Source of the DNA: Streptomyces lydicus | Lineage (GTDB): Bacteria; Actinomycetota; Actinomycetes; Streptomycetales; Streptomycetaceae | NCBI RefSeq assembly: GCF_000717345.1 | Contig: NZ_JNZA01000037.1 | Span: 8,037-72,036, forward strand | DNA length: 64,000 nt | Reading direction: 5' to 3' | Shown here: positions 16,840 to 29,133 of the stretch, piece after piece | Position numbering within the stretch: the first letter of the stretch is position 1 | Layout of the letters: each line of letters starts with the position of its first letter | Made by a program: the position numbers and the translations under genes | The notes under the pieces: generated by a model | Seen by the model: the letters and a program-made list of their open reading frames with translations, nothing else | Database searches by the model: none | Told to the model about the DNA's origin: nothing

Positions 16840-18177
16840 TCAGGCTCGGGGGGCGAGGCGCCCGGTGATCTGGAGGTAGTCGATGCGCCCGGTGGCCGGG
16901 TCGGGCACGAAGCGGCCCGGGGAGCGGGCGCCGCTGCCCAGCTCCCGCATGACGAACCGCAGGTCCGGGGTGCACAGCAGCTCGGAGTGCGGGGCGCCGC
17001 CGAAGCTCAGGAGCAGCCCGCCGCCGTCCTCGCGCAGCACCTCGAACGTGGTGTCGCCGTTGGTGTAGCGGCCCAGGCAGCCGTCCGGGGGCGGCGGTGC
17101 CGCGGCGCCGGCCGGCGGCTCCGGGTCCGGCCGGTCGCCGACCGCCAGGCCCAGTTCCCGCAGCCGGGGCACCAGGTCGTCCCACAGCGCCTGGCCGGTG
17201 TTGGCGTTGGTGGTCAGGGCGACCGCGGAACCGTTGACCGGGTCGAACCGCAGATGGCAGGAGGTGCCGTCACCGGTGCCGTTGTGCCCGTAGACGTCCT
17301 CCGCGCCGTCGTCGAACCGCGCCCAGCCCAGGCCCCAGCCGTCGGCCATGCCGTACGGCCCGACGGCCATCGAGGCGAGCTGGTCGAAGCACATGTCGTC
17401 GGCGGTCGCCCGGTCCAGCGGCTCGGGATCCGGACAGCCGGCGAAGTACAGCCCGGCGAACGCCAGGAGGTCCCCGGCGCTCAGGGCCAGCGCGCCGTTG
17501 GGCATCTCGACCTCGGGCAGGTCCTGCTCGGGCACCGGCACGATCCGGCCGCGGGCCGCCTGCACGGCGTGCCCGGCGGCCACCGGCCGCCCGGTGCGCT
17601 CCGGCCCGGCGACGAACGCCGGCCGCAGCCCCAGGGGTTCGAGCAGGACCGCGCCGATCGCCTCCTGCCAGGTCATCCCGGTCACCGCCTCGATGAGCCG
17701 GCCCACGACGACGTAGCCCACGTTGGAGTACGAGAAGACCGTGCCCGGCGGATGGGTCAGGTCCGTCCTGCGGCAGTGCCGGGCCACCCACCCGGCGCGG
17801 TCCCCGCCGGCCTCCGCGGTGCCCTCGGCCACGTCGGACGGCAGGCCCGCGGTGTGGCTGAGCAGCTGCCGGAGGGTGACCAGGGCGCCCGCGCCGAACT
17901 CCGGCAGCTGGTCGATCAGCGGCTCGTCGAGGTCCACGTCCCCGTCGGCCACCAGGATCATCGCCAGCGCCGCGGTGAACGGCTTGGTCAGCGAGCCGAC
18001 CGGGAAGGCGGTGTCCGGCCCGACGGGCGCGCCGGAGGCGGTGTCGGCCACCCCCGTGTGCACCAGGAACCGCGCGCCCTCGTGGAAAACGGCGAGCTGC
18101 GCGCCGGGCACCCGGTGGCGGGCGGTCAGCTCGGTCAGGATGCCGTGCAGTCTGTCGTGGTCCATTGCGTTGTCCAT
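16840..18177 (-). CDS. mppK: PBP/beta-lactamase-type stand-alone cyclase (candidate NRPS off-loading enzyme)
   Basis: 445 aa, class C beta-lactamase / low-molecular-weight PBP fold. Motifs: nucleophile Ser in VGSLTKPFT (SxxK), YSNVGYVVVGRL (YxN) and the third-motif-like HNGTGDG. A lipocalin-like C-terminal part follows. No signal peptide is seen, so it is cytoplasmic, unlike true PBPs. PBP-type thioesterases (surugamide SurE and relatives) cyclise NRPS chains that end in a D residue when no TE domain is present, and a PBP-like protein of the mannopeptimycin cluster has been grouped with them. The last NRPS module ends in an epimerase with no TE, exactly the arrangement needed. It starts 3 nt after the NRPS stop. 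Confidence 0.85.
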   Translation of the reverse strand: MDNAMDHDRLHGILTELTARHRVPGAQLAVFHEGARFLVHTGVADTASGAPVGPDTAFPVGSLTKPFTAALAMILVADGDVDLDEPLIDQLPEFGAGALVTLRQLLSHTAGLPSDVAEGTAEAGGDRAGWVARHCRRTDLTHPPGTVFSYSNVGYVVVGRLIEAVTGMTWQEAIGAVLLEPLGLRPAFVAGPERTGRPVAAGHAVQAARGRIVPVPEQDLPEVEMPNGALALSAGDLLAFAGLYFAGCPDPEPLDRATADDMCFDQLASMAVGPYGMADGWGLGWARFDDGAEDVYGHNGTGDGTSCHLRFDPVNGSAVALTTNANTGQALWDDLVPRLRELGLAVGDRPDPEPPAGAAAPPPPDGCLGRYTNGDTTFEVLREDGGGLLLSFGGAPHSELLCTPDLRFVMRELGSGARSPGRFVPDPATGRIDYLQITGRLAPRA

Positions 18178-18180
18178 GCC

Positions 18181-21100
18181 TCATCGCTCCGATATGTGCC
18201 GGGCGATGGCGCGCAGCGCGTCGGCGAAGTCCTCGGCCACCTTGTCGATGGTGGCCCTGTGGTGAACGTTGCGGGAGAAGTACCAGGTGAAGCGGAGCCG
18301 CCCGGCCTGGACGGCGCCGACCACCTCCACCGGGTGCCCGGTCAGCTCGTCCGGCCGCTGCTCCCTGCCGATGGGGTCGCCGAACGCGTGGTAGAGCTCG
18401 CTCTCCCCGGCGCGCTGGGCGTCGTCGGCCTGCCCGTGGTAGTTGAACACCACCTGCGCCGGGGCCCGGTCGGCGAGGGCGGCCCCCGGGGTGCCGGCCG
18501 GGCCGAGCCGGCGCAGCGCGCCGTAGCCGAAGCCGTTCCCGGGCAGCGACCGCAGCTGCCGGCGGACGGCCTTGATCAGCGCCGGCCAGTCGTCGCGGTG
18601 CTCGCCCACGTCGAGGGCGACGGGGTACTCCGTGGTGAACCAGCCGACGGTCCGCGACAGGTCGACGTCGTCGAAGAGTTCCTCCCTGCCGTGCCCCTCG
18701 GTGTCGAACACCACCCGGCGCTCACCGGTCCAGCGGGCCAGCACCCCGGCCAGCGCGGCGTACAGCACCTCCTGGAAGCGGGTGCGGAACACCCCGGCGG
18801 ACCGGCGCAGCAGCACCTCGGTGAGGTCCTCGGGCAGCTCCACCGTGACGGTCTGCACCGACTCGACCAGCGGCGGTCCGCCGCCGTCGCGGGGGATGTC
18901 GGTGGCGGGCGGCAGCGCCTGCCAGTACGCGGCCTGGCCGTCGAGCCCGCCGTCGGCGACGTGCCCGGCGAGCCGGTGCGCCCACTGCCCGAACGAGCTG
19001 CCCGGGGCGCCCAGCGACACCGGTTTGCCGTCGCGGGCCTGGACGTAGCCGGCCTCCAGGTCCGCCAGCAGGATCCGCCAGGAGACCCCGTCGACGACGA
19101 GGTGGTGGGCGGTGAGGAACAGCGTGGGCCGCTCCCCGGGCCCGAAGACGAACAGCAGGGCGGCGAACAGCTCACCGGCGGCCAGGTCGAGCCCGGCGTC
19201 GGCCGCCGCAGCCAACTTGTCCATCGCGGCGGCGCGTTGGCACGGCTCCAGCGCCGACAGGTCGTGCCGGCGCAGCACGTCCACCGATCGGGGCGGCGTG
19301 GCGTACTGGTGCCACGCTCCGTCCTCGCGGACGAAGCGGTGCCGCAGTGCCTCGTGGTGGCCGGTCAGCGCGGTGAGCGCCTGCCGCAGCGCCGCCTCGT
19401 CGGTCTCCGGGTGCAGCTCGACCACGACCGACTGGGTGAAGTGGTGCGGGGCGAGCGGCCCGGCGGCGAAGTAGTCGTGCTGGACGGGGGTGAGCGGGAT
19501 CGCCGCACCGCCGTCGTACGCCACCGGCGCCGGCGCGGACTCCGCGGGCCGGGCGGCGGCCCGTTCGGCGGCCAGCGCGGCCAGCGGCCGGATGCTCTGG
19601 TGGACGAACAGGTCCTTGGTGGTGACCGCGAGGCCGGCCTGCCGCATGCGCTGGACGGCCTGGATGCTCAGCAGCGAGTCGCCGCCCAGCCGGAAGAAGT
19701 TGTCGTCCGTCCCCACCCGGGAGACGCCCAGCACCCCGGCCCAGATCTCCGCCAGCGCCCGCTCGGCCTCGGTCTCCGGCGCGCGGTAGGCGGCGGGCGC
19801 CCCGTCCTCGTCCGGGTCCTCGGGCTCCGCGGCGGACGCGGCGTCCCGCAGGGCCGCGGCCCGCCGCTCCTCCGCCGCGTCCGCCGGCGCGAGGCCGTCG
19901 AGCGCGTGGTGGTCCTCCAGGACCGCGGCGAGCAGCTCCTGGAAGCGGGCGGCCAGCCGCTCCACGGTGCCGGGGTCGAACAGCGCGGTGCTGTAGCCGA
20001 CCGCGGCGCGCAGCCCGTCCGGCTGGTCGACGAAGTCGAAGCTGAGGTCGTGGCTGACCTCCCCGCTGACGAACGGGACCTCGGTGACGGTCAGCCCGGG
20101 CAGCTCCGGCGGGGCCGACCGGTCCGCCTCCAGCCCGACGAACACCTCGACCACCGCGTTGCGGCTCGGGTCGCGGCGCGGCCGCAACACCTCCACCAGC
20201 CGGTCGAACGGCACCTCCTCGTGCTCGAAGGCTTCCAGGACGGTGGACCGGACCGTGTCGAGGAGGTCGCCGAAGGTGCGGCTCTCGTCGACGGTGGTGC
20301 GCACCGCCACGGTGTTGACGAACAGGCCGACGAGCCCCTCGAGTTCCTGCCGCGAGCGGCCCGCCGACGGGGTGCCGACGACGATGTCGCGCTGACCGGT
20401 CCAGCGGGCCAGCAGCAGCTGGACCGCGGCGGTGAGCACCATGAACAGCGTCGCGTCGTGCCGGCGGGCCAGGTCCTTCAGGCCGGCCGCCACCCGCGGC
20501 TCGATGTCCAGGAGCAGCATCCGGCCGGCGGAGCTGCGGACCGCCGGGCGCGGCCGGTCGGTGGGCAGCGCCAGCGGCCGTACGTCGGCCAACTTCCGCT
20601 GCCAGTACGCGAGATGGCCGTCGAGGGCCGGGCCGGACAGCATCCGGCGCTGCCAGACCGCGTAGTCCGCGTACGTCACCGGAAGCGGCGGAAGGGCCGG
20701 TTCCGTGCCGTCCAGGGCCGCGGCGTACAGGACGCCGAGCTCCTCGCAGAGCACCGCCATCGAGCCGCCGTCGGTCGCGATGTGGTGGATGACCAGCAGC
20801 AGCAGATGATCGCGGGCCCCGAGCCGGAACAGTTCGGCGCGCAGCACCGGCCCGTCGGTGAGGCTGAACGGGCGGGCCGCACTCCGCTCGACGTGCGCGC
20901 GCAGCGCGTCCTCACGCCGCTCCTCGGGCACCCCGGTCAGGTCGGTGAGCGCACAGGCCACCTCGCCCGCCGGGTGCACGATCTGCCGGGCGCCGCCGTC
21001 GGCCGCCGCGTAGGTGGTCCGCAGCGCCTCGTGCCGGGCGACGAGCCCGGTCAGTGCCTGCCCCAGCGCCGCGCGGTCCGGCTCACCGCCGAGCCGCAGC

Positions 21101-24100
21101 CCGGTGACGATGTGGTACTCGCTGCTGTCCGGGTCGAAGTCGTGCAGGAACCACTGGCGTTGCTGGGCGGACGACAGCGGCAGCGGTGTGCCGCGGTCGG
21201 CCGGCTCCAGCGGGACGTCGACGGCCGTCGAGGGCGACTCCTCGGCGAGGACGGCGGCCAGCGCGGCCACCGTCGGGGTGTCGAAGAGCTGGCGGGGCGA
21301 GGGGGCGAGCCCCAGCGCCGCCCGGATCCGGGAGATGACCCGGATGCTGAGGATCGAGTCGCCGCCCAGCTCGAAGAAGTTGTCGTGCACGCCGACCCGT
21401 TCGACGCCCAGGACCTCCTGCCAGATCCCGCAGAGCAGCAGCTCGGTGCCGCTGGACGGCGGGGCGTACGGGCGGGCCGGGTCCTGCGCGCCGGCCGGGG
21501 CCGGCAGGGCGCGCCGGGAGACGGTGCCGCTCGGCGTCATCGGCAGCGCGTCCAGCACCACGTACGCGGTGGGGACGGCGGGCGCGGGCAGCCGTTCGGT
21601 GGCGAACGCCCGCAGCTCGGCGGGGTCGGGGGTGCCGCCCGCGGCGGGCACCACGTAGCCGACCAGCCGGGCCGGACCGCCGTCGTCCTTGCGCACCGCG
21701 GCGGCCGCCGCGGCGACCGAGGGGTGCCGGGCCAGTACCGCCTCCACCTCGCCCAGTTCGACCCGGAAGCCGCGGATCTTGACCTGGTCGTCGACCCGGC
21801 CCAGGCATTCGAGGTTGCCGTCGGCGCGCCAGCGCGCCAGGTCGCCGGTCCGGTACATCCGGGCGCCCGGCTCCGGTGCGAACGGGTCGTCGAGGAACCG
21901 CTCGGCGGTCAGCTCCGGGCGGCCCAGATAGCCGCGCGAGACGCCGTCGCCGCCGATGTAGCACTCGCCGACGACGCCGGTGGGCACCGGCCGCATCCGC
22001 CCGTCCAGCACGTAGATCCGGGTGTTGGCGAGCGGCCGGCCGACCGGGACGAAGGCGGCGTCGCCCAGCGGGTCGCGGCCGAGCTGGAAGACCGTGGAGT
22101 CGACCGTGGTCTCGGTCGATCCGTACGCGTTGACCAGCACCGTGCCCGGTGCGAGGCCGGCCAGGATCTCGGTGGCGGCGTCGGCCGGCCAGCCCTCGGA
22201 GCCGACCATCAGCACCCGCAGCTCCTCCGGCCGGACACCGCGCCAGGTCAGCTCGGCGACCACCGCGCGCGCCAGCGTCGGCACCGTCACCATCAGCTGC
22301 GCCCGGCTCTCCAGCAGCAGGTCGGTCAGCGCCACCTGGTCGGCGACGGCGTCCTGCGGGCAGATCACCATCGTGCCGCCGAAGAGGGCGGAGAGCAGGA
22401 AGTCGCTGAAGAACAGGTCGACGGAGATGCTGGAGACCGACAGGGCGCGCGGCCGCAGCGCGGCCAGCCCGTAGCGCCGGTCCCAGGCGTGCACCATGTG
22501 GTGGACGTGCCGGTGCTCGACCATCACGCCCTTGGGGCGCCCGGTGGTGCCCGAGGTGTAGACGACGTACGCCAGGTCCTCCGGCGTCACCGGGACGTAC
22601 GGCGGGCGGGCCGGCAGCTCCTCCAGCAGGGGCAGATCGCGGTCCAGGCACACGGTGACCGCGTCGTGCCCGGCGGTCCGGTCCAGCAGCCGTTCCTCGG
22701 TCACCACGACCGGTACCGCGGCGTCCTCCAGCATCACCCGCAGCCGCTCCGCCGGATAGGCGGGGTCGAGCGGGACGAAGGCGCCGCCGGCCCGCAGCAC
22801 GCCCAGCAGCGCCACCACGGCGTCCACGCCGCGGTCGGCGCACACCCCGACCAGCGTGCCCGGGGCGACGCCTAGGCCGACGAGGTGGTGCGCCAGCCGG
22901 TTGGCGCGGGCCTCCAGCGCGGCGAAGGTCAGCTCCCGTCCGGCGTCGCGGACCGCCACCGCGTCGGGGGTGCGGGCGGCCCGTTCGGCGAACAGCTCGT
23001 GGACCGGCCGCGGCGGCGGGAACGCGGCGGTGGTGTCGTTCCACCCGTCGAGCAGCCGCGCGCGCTCCTCGGCGTCGAGCAGCGGGAGATCGTCCACCGG
23101 GGTGTCCGGCGCGGCGGCGATGCCGTCGAGCAGCGTCGCCAGGTGCCCGGCCATCCGCCGCGCGGTCGCCTCGTCGAACAGGTCGGGGTCGTAGCCCAGG
23201 TTGAGGTGCAGCTCGTCGGCCGCGTACGCGGTCAGGGTGAGCGCGTAGTTGGTGACCTCGTCGCCCTGGAAGGTGCCGAGGGCGAGGCCGTGCGCGGCGG
23301 CGGCGTCCTCGTCGTAGGGGTAGTTCTCGAAGACGACGATGCTGTCGAAGAGGTTGGTGCCGGCCGGTACGCCGCTCCAGCGCTGGATCTGCGCCAGCGA
23401 GACGTGCTCGTACTGCCGGGAGTCGAGCTGGTCGCCCTGGAGGCGGCGCAGCCAGTCCACGGCCGGGGTGCCGTCGAGCCGGGCCCGCACCGGAACGGTG
23501 TTGATGAACAGGCCCGCCATCGACTCGGCGCCGGGGAGGGTCGCGGGACGGCCCGAGACGGTGGTGCCGAAGCACACGTCGTCGGTGCCGCCGTAGCGGG
23601 CCAGCAGCACCGCCCAGGCGCCCTGGACCAGCGTGTTGACGGTCAGCCGGGCCGCCCGGGCGGCCTCGGTCAGCCGTCCGGAGCGGGCCGCGGACAGCCG
23701 CAGCCGGACCTCGCGGGAGGAGCGGGTGCCGTGCGCCTTCACCGGCAGCCGGTCGAAGGGCAGCGGGGTCGGCACGCCGAAGCCGTCGACCACCGACCGC
23801 CAGTGCGCCTCGGCGGCCTCGCGGTCCTGCTCTGCGAGCCAGCGCACGTAGTCGCGGTACGGGCGGCGGGCCGGGGCCGCCGGGGGCGGGCCGCCGGTCA
23901 GCGCGGCGTAGCGCGCGCACACCTCGGACAGCAGGCCGGCGAAGCTCCAGCCGTCCATCAGGATGTGGTGCGAGGTCCAGTACAGCTGCACCGCGGTGTC
24001 GTCGAGCCGGGCGATGGTCAGCCGCAGCGGCGGGGCCTCGGCGAGGTCGATGACGGTGTCCGTGCGCCGCTCCCACAGCTCGTCCAGGGCGGCCTGCCGG

Positions 24101-27100
24101 TCCTCCTCGGAGCGCGCCCGCAGATCGAGGTGGGTGACCGGCACCCGGACGCCCGCGCGGACCACCTGGAGCGGCTCGGCGACGTCCTGCCAGACCACAC
24201 AGGTGCGCAGCGCCGGGGTCCGGTCGACGACCTGCTGCCAGGCATCGGCCAGCGCCCCGGGGTCGCCGACCCCGTCGATCCGGACGCCGAAGTGCCCGGT
24301 GTACGGGTCGCGGCCGGACTCGCTCAGCGCGTGGAAGAGCATGCCGCTCTGCATCGGCGTCAGCGGGTAGATGTCCTCGACGGTGCGGCCGTCGCCGGCG
24401 ATCCGGTCGACGGTGGCCTGGTCGAGGGCGGCCAGCGGGAAGTCGGACGGGGTGGCGCCGCCGGAGCCGGGCGCGGCGCAGTGCGCCACGATCGCCTCCA
24501 GCGCGGCCATGAAGGCTCCGGCCAGCCGCTCGACGGTTTCGGTGCGGTGCCGGTCGGCGGAGTAGGTCCAGTGGAACTCCAGCCGGCCGCCGGTCACCTG
24601 GCCGTTGATCTCCAGCAGCTGGGGCCGGGCCTGTGTCGCGGCCCGCTCGGCGCCCTCGCTGTCCAGCAGGGCGCGGGCCAGCCCGCCGGGGGCGGCGTCC
24701 ACGTCCATCTGGCCCAGGTAGTTGAAGCTGACCTCGGGTTCCGGGGTGTCGGCGAGCGGGCTGCCTGGCCCGGTGAGGTGGCGCAGCGCGCCGTGGCCCA
24801 GGCCGTTGCGCGGCACCGCCCGCAGCTGCTCCTTGACGCTCTTGAGGACCGCTCCCCAGTCCCGGTCGGCGGGCATCCGCAGGGCGACCGGGAAGACAGT
24901 GGTGAACCAGCCGACGGTACGGGTGAGGTCGACGTCGTCGAAGAGGTCCTCGCGGCCGTGGCCCTCCAGGGCGACCAGCACCCGGTCGCCGCCCGCCCAG
25001 TCGGCGAGCACCCGGCCGAGCGCGCTCAGCAGCACGTCGTTGATCTGCGTGCGGTACGCCTCGGGCACCTGCCGCAGCAGCGCGTCGGTGCCGTCCGCGG
25101 AGAGCCGTACGGAGACCGTGCGGGCCGAGCCCGCGGTGTTCTCGCCCTCCGGCGCCGGTCCGTCGAGGGGCAGCGGGGCGGCCCGCCGCGCCTCCTCCTG
25201 GACGCCCTGCCAGTACGGGAGTTCGTCGTCCAGGCCGCCCTCGGCGGTGTGCCGGGCCAGCCGGTGCGCCCAGTCGCGGAACGAGGTGGTGCGGGGTCCC
25301 AGGTCGACCGGCCGTCCGGCCGCCGCCTGGCGGTAGGCGGTCTCCAGGTCGGCCAGCAGGATCCGCCAGGACATGCCGTCGACGACGAGGTGGTGCGCGA
25401 CGACGTAGAGCCGGGGCGGGCGGCCGGCGCCCAGGGTGAACAGCCGGGCCCGCAGCAACGGCCCCTCGGCCAGCCGGAACCCGCGCTGCGCCGCGTCGGT
25501 CGCGGCCGCCATCGCGGCGTCCTGCGCCTCGGCCGGTTCACCGGACAGGTCGGTGTGGACGAGGAGTTCACCGGTCTCCGCCGGGGCGTTGTGCAGCCGC
25601 CACCCGCCGTCACCGTCGGGCGTCGCGCGCAGGCGCAGCGCGTCGTGCTGTGCGGTCAGCGCGGCCAGGGCGGTGCGCAGCGCATCGTGGTCGGGGGTCT
25701 CGGCCAGCTCCAGGTACAGCGACTGGTTGAACTGCTCCAGGCTGTCGCCCAGGGTGGCGAAGAACCAGTGCTGGATGGGGGTGAGCGGCAGCTCCCCGGA
25801 GACCGGGCCCCGGTCCGCCGCCCGCGGGGCGGCGTCCGCCTCGGCGACGGCCTCGGCGGCCAGGTCGGCGATCGTCTGCCGCAGGAAGGTCTGCTTGGCC
25901 GTCACCCGCAGCCCGGCGGCCCGGGCCCGCGCCACGACCTGGAGGCTGAGGATGGAGTCGCCGCCCAGGTCGAAGAAGTTGTCCTCCACGCCGAGGTCGG
26001 TGACGCCCAGCACCTCCGACCAGATGCGCGCCAGCGTCTCCTCCGCCGGGGTGCGCGGGGCGATCCGGGCGTTGCTGCCGTCGCGCCGCAGGTCGGGTGC
26101 GGGCAGCGCCCGCCGGTCGACCTTCCCGTTGGCGTTCTGCGGCAGCCGGTCCAGCAGGACGAACACCGACGGCACCATGTGCTCGGGCAGCGCCTGCCGG
26201 GCGAACTCCCGGAGCCCGGCGCTGACATCGGTGTCCGCGGCGCGGGCCGGCACGGCGTACGCCACCAGGCGGCGGGTGCCCCGCTCGTCCTTGTGGACCG
26301 CGGCGGCCACCGCGGTGACCGCGTCGTGGCGGGACAGCACCGCCTCGACCTCGCCGAGCTCGATCCGGAAGCCCCGCAGTTTGACCTGGTCGTCGGTGCG
26401 GCCCAGGTAGTCCAGGTCGCCGCCGGGCAGCCAGCGGGCACGGTCGCCGGTGCGGTACATCCGGCTGCCGGGCGGGCCGTAGGGGTCGGCGACGAACCGC
26501 TCGGCGGTCAGCGCCGGCCGCCCGAGGTAGCCGCGGGCCAGCGCGGTGCCGGAGAGGTACACCTCGCCGGGCACGCCGGCCGGCACCGGGCGCAGCCGGT
26601 CGTCCAGCACCTGCACCCGGACGCCGGACAGCGGGCGGCCGATCGGCACGGACTCGCCCACGCCGTCCGGGTCCAGCGGCCGGCTCATGGTGGCGCAGAC
26701 CGTGGACTCGGTGGGGCCGTACGCGTTGATCATGCGGTGGTGGGCGGACCAGGCGCGGGCCACCGCGGGCGGGCACGCCTCGCCGGCCACGATCAGCGTC
26801 AGGTCCGCCGGCAGCGTGCCCGGGGTGAGCGCGGACAGCGCGCCCGGCGGCAGCGTCACATGGCTGACCCGGTGCTCGGCGAGCACCCCGGCGAGCGGCT
26901 CGCCGGGCAGGATCCGCTGCTGGCCGACGACGACCAGCGCACCGCCCGCCAGCAGCGCCATCCCCAGCTCGGAGAAGGCCGCGTCGAAGCCGAGCGAGGC
27001 GAACGACAGCACCCGCGCGCCGGGACCCGTACGGAAGTGCGCCGACTGCGCGGCGACCAGGCCGTGCACACCGGCGTGGGTGACCACCACGCCCTTGGGG

Positions 27101-29133
27101 CGGCCGGTGGAGCCGGAGGTGTAGATGACGTACGCGGGGTGGCCGGGCAGCAGCGGGCCGGCCAGCTCGCCGGCGGTCAGCGGAGCGGTGGAGTGCCGGC
27201 CGGCGGCGGCGCGCACGCCCGGGTCGTCCAGGACCAGCGCGGGCGCGCCGAGGTCCGTGCCGCCGTCGAAGCCCGACGCGGTCAGCACCAGCAGCGGGCG
27301 GGCGTCCTGCACCATCATGCGGTGGCGTTCCGCGGGGTTCCTCGGGTCCAGCGGCAGATACGCGGCGCCGGCCTTCTGCACCGCCAGGATCGCCTCGACG
27401 GTCAGCGCGGAGCGGGGCAGCGCCAGCGCCACCAGCGTCTCCGGGCCCGCCCCGTGCTCCAGCAGCAGCCGGGCCCACCGGTTCGTGCGGGCGTCCAGCT
27501 CGGCGTAGCTGAGGGTCTCCTCGTCGGAGACCAGCGCGTCCGCCTCCGGGGCGCGGGCCACCTGCGCGGCGAACAGCTCCGGGGTGGTGCGCGCGGGGGC
27601 GCCGGACCCGGTCTGCGCCCAGTCCTCGGTCACCTCGCGCAGTTCGTCGTCCGGCAGCACGGCCAGCTCCGCCACCGGGGTGGCGGGACGCAGGGCAAGG
27701 TCCGCCAGCAGGGTCAGCAGCTGCGCCGCGATCCGCGCGGCGTCGTCCGCGTCGAACAGGTCGGTGTTGTACGTGAGATGGCCGTCGAGCCGGCCGTCGT
27801 GCTCGGTGAAGTCGAAGGACAGCTCCATGCTGGAGGTGACCACCGGCGGCGGCACCTCCTCGATCCGCAGCCCCGGCAGCCCGGTCGTGCCGCCCGGGGT
27901 GTTGTGCAGGTTCACCGCGACCTCGGCCAGCGGCGGCCGGCTGGGGTCGCGCTCGGGGCGCAGCGCCTCGACGACCCGCTGGAACGGCACGTCCTCGTGC
28001 GCGAAGGCGTCCAGGACCGTGTCGCGCACCGCCCGCAGCAGCTCGGTGAAGGAGCGCGTCTCGTCGATCCGGGCCCGCAGCACCAGGTTGTTGACGAAGA
28101 AGCCGATCAGGTTCTCGGTCTCCGGCCGGCCGCGGCCGGCCGCGGCGGTGCCCACCGCGAGGTCCCGCTGCCCCGTCCGGCGCGCCAGCAGCAGCTGCAC
28201 CGCGGCGACCAGCGTCATGAACAGGGTGGCGCCGCTGTCCCGGCCCAGCTCCTTGAGCCGGGCGGTGAGCTGCTCGGGGACCGTGAAGGAGTGCAGCGCG
28301 CCGGCGCTGGTGCGCACCGGCGGCCGCTGCCGGGTCGTCGGCAGGTCGAGCGGGACCAGCCCGGCCAGCTCGCGGCGCCAGTGGTCGAGGCCCTCGGTGA
28401 GCCGCGCGGAGGTCAGCCGCTCGCGCTGCCACACCGCGACATCGGTGTAGCGCACCGGGAGTTCCGGCAGCGCGGCCGGCTCGCCGCGCAGTGCCGCGGC
28501 GTAGTGGGCGGTCAGCTCGCGCAGCAGCACGCCCATCGACCAGCCGTCGGTGACGATGTGGTGCAGGCCCAGCGCGAGCACGTGGTCGTCGGCCGCCAGC
28601 CGGATCAGCTGGGCCCGCAGCACCGGGCCGCGGCGCAGGTCGAAGGGGCGCCGTGCCTCCGCCAGCAGCAGGGTCGCGAGCGCGTCGTCCCGCTCGTCGC
28701 CGTCCGCCGCCGACAGGTCGACCAGCGGCAGCGGCGGCCGGACGGGCGGATGCACGGTCTGCTCGGCGTGCCCGTCACGGGAGTCGAAGGTGGTGCGCAG
28801 CGCGCCGTGCCGGGTGACGACCGCGGCCAGCGCCCCGCGCAGCGCGACCGGGTCGAGCTCGCCGCGCAGCCGCAGCACCCGCAGGGTGTTGTACTCGTTG
28901 CTGTCCGGGTCGAGTTCGTACAGGTACCACAGGCGTTCCTGGGCGGGCGAGAGCGCGACCGGCCCGTCGTGGTCCAGGCGCGGGACGCGGTCCGCGCCGC
29001 CGGCCGCGGGGGCCCGGCCGGCGAGCCGGGCGCGCAGCAGCTCCTGGACGTGGGCGGGCAGGGCGGCGGTGCGCGCGGCGCGCGACGCGGGGGCGGTGGG
29101 GTTCTCGGGCTGGTCCGCTGCAGAGCTGGTCAT
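18181..29133 (-). CDS. mppB: NRPS MppB-like: C-A-T-E / C-A-T / C-T-E (modules 4-6)
   Basis: 3650 aa. Module 4: C (HHIVTDG near 193), A (near 540-1030), T (Ser near 1058), E (HHLVVDG near 1249, EGHGRE). Its A-domain pocket residues read D-A-S-T-I-A-A-V-C, the Tyr/beta-hydroxy-Tyr code, so it adds D-Tyr. Module 5: D-accepting-type C (HHILMDG near 1724), A (pocket D-L-S-T-M-G-A-V-D, not a common code, assigned to beta-hydroxyenduracididine by elimination), T (near 2591). Module 6: C (HHIATDG near 2785), about 60 residues of linker with no A domain, T (near 3150), E (HHLVVDG near 3345), then stop. The module 5 A domain must therefore also load the module 6 carrier, giving L- then D-beta-hydroxyenduracididine. 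No TE; release falls to the next gene. The ATG overlaps the upstream NRPS stop as ATGA. Confidence 0.95.
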   Translation of the reverse strand: MTSSAADQPENPTAPASRAARTAALPAHVQELLRARLAGRAPAAGGADRVPRLDHDGPVALSPAQERLWYLYELDPDSNEYNTLRVLRLRGELDPVALRGALAAVVTRHGALRTTFDSRDGHAEQTVHPPVRPPLPLVDLSAADGDERDDALATLLLAEARRPFDLRRGPVLRAQLIRLAADDHVLALGLHHIVTDGWSMGVLLRELTAHYAAALRGEPAALPELPVRYTDVAVWQRERLTSARLTEGLDHWRRELAGLVPLDLPTTRQRPPVRTSAGALHSFTVPEQLTARLKELGRDSGATLFMTLVAAVQLLLARRTGQRDLAVGTAAAGRGRPETENLIGFFVNNLVLRARIDETRSFTELLRAVRDTVLDAFAHEDVPFQRVVEALRPERDPSRPPLAEVAVNLHNTPGGTTGLPGLRIEEVPPPVVTSSMELSFDFTEHDGRLDGHLTYNTDLFDADDAARIAAQLLTLLADLALRPATPVAELAVLPDDELREVTEDWAQTGSGAPARTTPELFAAQVARAPEADALVSDEETLSYAELDARTNRWARLLLEHGAGPETLVALALPRSALTVEAILAVQKAGAAYLPLDPRNPAERHRMMVQDARPLLVLTASGFDGGTDLGAPALVLDDPGVRAAAGRHSTAPLTAGELAGPLLPGHPAYVIYTSGSTGRPKGVVVTHAGVHGLVAAQSAHFRTGPGARVLSFASLGFDAAFSELGMALLAGGALVVVGQQRILPGEPLAGVLAEHRVSHVTLPPGALSALTPGTLPADLTLIVAGEACPPAVARAWSAHHRMINAYGPTESTVCATMSRPLDPDGVGESVPIGRPLSGVRVQVLDDRLRPVPAGVPGEVYLSGTALARGYLGRPALTAERFVADPYGPPGSRMYRTGDRARWLPGGDLDYLGRTDDQVKLRGFRIELGEVEAVLSRHDAVTAVAAAVHKDERGTRRLVAYAVPARAADTDVSAGLREFARQALPEHMVPSVFVLLDRLPQNANGKVDRRALPAPDLRRDGSNARIAPRTPAEETLARIWSEVLGVTDLGVEDNFFDLGGDSILSLQVVARARAAGLRVTAKQTFLRQTIADLAAEAVAEADAAPRAADRGPVSGELPLTPIQHWFFATLGDSLEQFNQSLYLELAETPDHDALRTALAALTAQHDALRLRATPDGDGGWRLHNAPAETGELLVHTDLSGEPAEAQDAAMAAATDAAQRGFRLAEGPLLRARLFTLGAGRPPRLYVVAHHLVVDGMSWRILLADLETAYRQAAAGRPVDLGPRTTSFRDWAHRLARHTAEGGLDDELPYWQGVQEEARRAAPLPLDGPAPEGENTAGSARTVSVRLSADGTDALLRQVPEAYRTQINDVLLSALGRVLADWAGGDRVLVALEGHGREDLFDDVDLTRTVGWFTTVFPVALRMPADRDWGAVLKSVKEQLRAVPRNGLGHGALRHLTGPGSPLADTPEPEVSFNYLGQMDVDAAPGGLARALLDSEGAERAATQARPQLLEINGQVTGGRLEFHWTYSADRHRTETVERLAGAFMAALEAIVAHCAAPGSGGATPSDFPLAALDQATVDRIAGDGRTVEDIYPLTPMQSGMLFHALSESGRDPYTGHFGVRIDGVGDPGALADAWQQVVDRTPALRTCVVWQDVAEPLQVVRAGVRVPVTHLDLRARSEEDRQAALDELWERRTDTVIDLAEAPPLRLTIARLDDTAVQLYWTSHHILMDGWSFAGLLSEVCARYAALTGGPPPAAPARRPYRDYVRWLAEQDREAAEAHWRSVVDGFGVPTPLPFDRLPVKAHGTRSSREVRLRLSAARSGRLTEAARAARLTVNTLVQGAWAVLLARYGGTDDVCFGTTVSGRPATLPGAESMAGLFINTVPVRARLDGTPAVDWLRRLQGDQLDSRQYEHVSLAQIQRWSGVPAGTNLFDSIVVFENYPYDEDAAAAHGLALGTFQGDEVTNYALTLTAYAADELHLNLGYDPDLFDEATARRMAGHLATLLDGIAAAPDTPVDDLPLLDAEERARLLDGWNDTTAAFPPPRPVHELFAERAARTPDAVAVRDAGRELTFAALEARANRLAHHLVGLGVAPGTLVGVCADRGVDAVVALLGVLRAGGAFVPLDPAYPAERLRVMLEDAAVPVVVTEERLLDRTAGHDAVTVCLDRDLPLLEELPARPPYVPVTPEDLAYVVYTSGTTGRPKGVMVEHRHVHHMVHAWDRRYGLAALRPRALSVSSISVDLFFSDFLLSALFGGTMVICPQDAVADQVALTDLLLESRAQLMVTVPTLARAVVAELTWRGVRPEELRVLMVGSEGWPADAATEILAGLAPGTVLVNAYGSTETTVDSTVFQLGRDPLGDAAFVPVGRPLANTRIYVLDGRMRPVPTGVVGECYIGGDGVSRGYLGRPELTAERFLDDPFAPEPGARMYRTGDLARWRADGNLECLGRVDDQVKIRGFRVELGEVEAVLARHPSVAAAAAAVRKDDGGPARLVGYVVPAAGGTPDPAELRAFATERLPAPAVPTAYVVLDALPMTPSGTVSRRALPAPAGAQDPARPYAPPSSGTELLLCGIWQEVLGVERVGVHDNFFELGGDSILSIRVISRIRAALGLAPSPRQLFDTPTVAALAAVLAEESPSTAVDVPLEPADRGTPLPLSSAQQRQWFLHDFDPDSSEYHIVTGLRLGGEPDRAALGQALTGLVARHEALRTTYAAADGGARQIVHPAGEVACALTDLTGVPEERREDALRAHVERSAARPFSLTDGPVLRAELFRLGARDHLLLLVIHHIATDGGSMAVLCEELGVLYAAALDGTEPALPPLPVTYADYAVWQRRMLSGPALDGHLAYWQRKLADVRPLALPTDRPRPAVRSSAGRMLLLDIEPRVAAGLKDLARRHDATLFMVLTAAVQLLLARWTGQRDIVVGTPSAGRSRQELEGLVGLFVNTVAVRTTVDESRTFGDLLDTVRSTVLEAFEHEEVPFDRLVEVLRPRRDPSRNAVVEVFVGLEADRSAPPELPGLTVTEVPFVSGEVSHDLSFDFVDQPDGLRAAVGYSTALFDPGTVERLAARFQELLAAVLEDHHALDGLAPADAAEERRAAALRDAASAAEPEDPDEDGAPAAYRAPETEAERALAEIWAGVLGVSRVGTDDNFFRLGGDSLLSIQAVQRMRQAGLAVTTKDLFVHQSIRPLAALAAERAAARPAESAPAPVAYDGGAAIPLTPVQHDYFAAGPLAPHHFTQSVVVELHPETDEAALRQALTALTGHHEALRHRFVREDGAWHQYATPPRSVDVLRRHDLSALEPCQRAAAMDKLAAAADAGLDLAAGELFAALLFVFGPGERPTLFLTAHHLVVDGVSWRILLADLEAGYVQARDGKPVSLGAPGSSFGQWAHRLAGHVADGGLDGQAAYWQALPPATDIPRDGGGPPLVESVQTVTVELPEDLTEVLLRRSAGVFRTRFQEVLYAALAGVLARWTGERRVVFDTEGHGREELFDDVDLSRTVGWFTTEYPVALDVGEHRDDWPALIKAVRRQLRSLPGNGFGYGALRRLGPAGTPGAALADRAPAQVVFNYHGQADDAQRAGESELYHAFGDPIGREQRPDELTGHPVEVVGAVQAGRLRFTWYFSRNVHHRATIDKVAEDFADALRAIARHISER

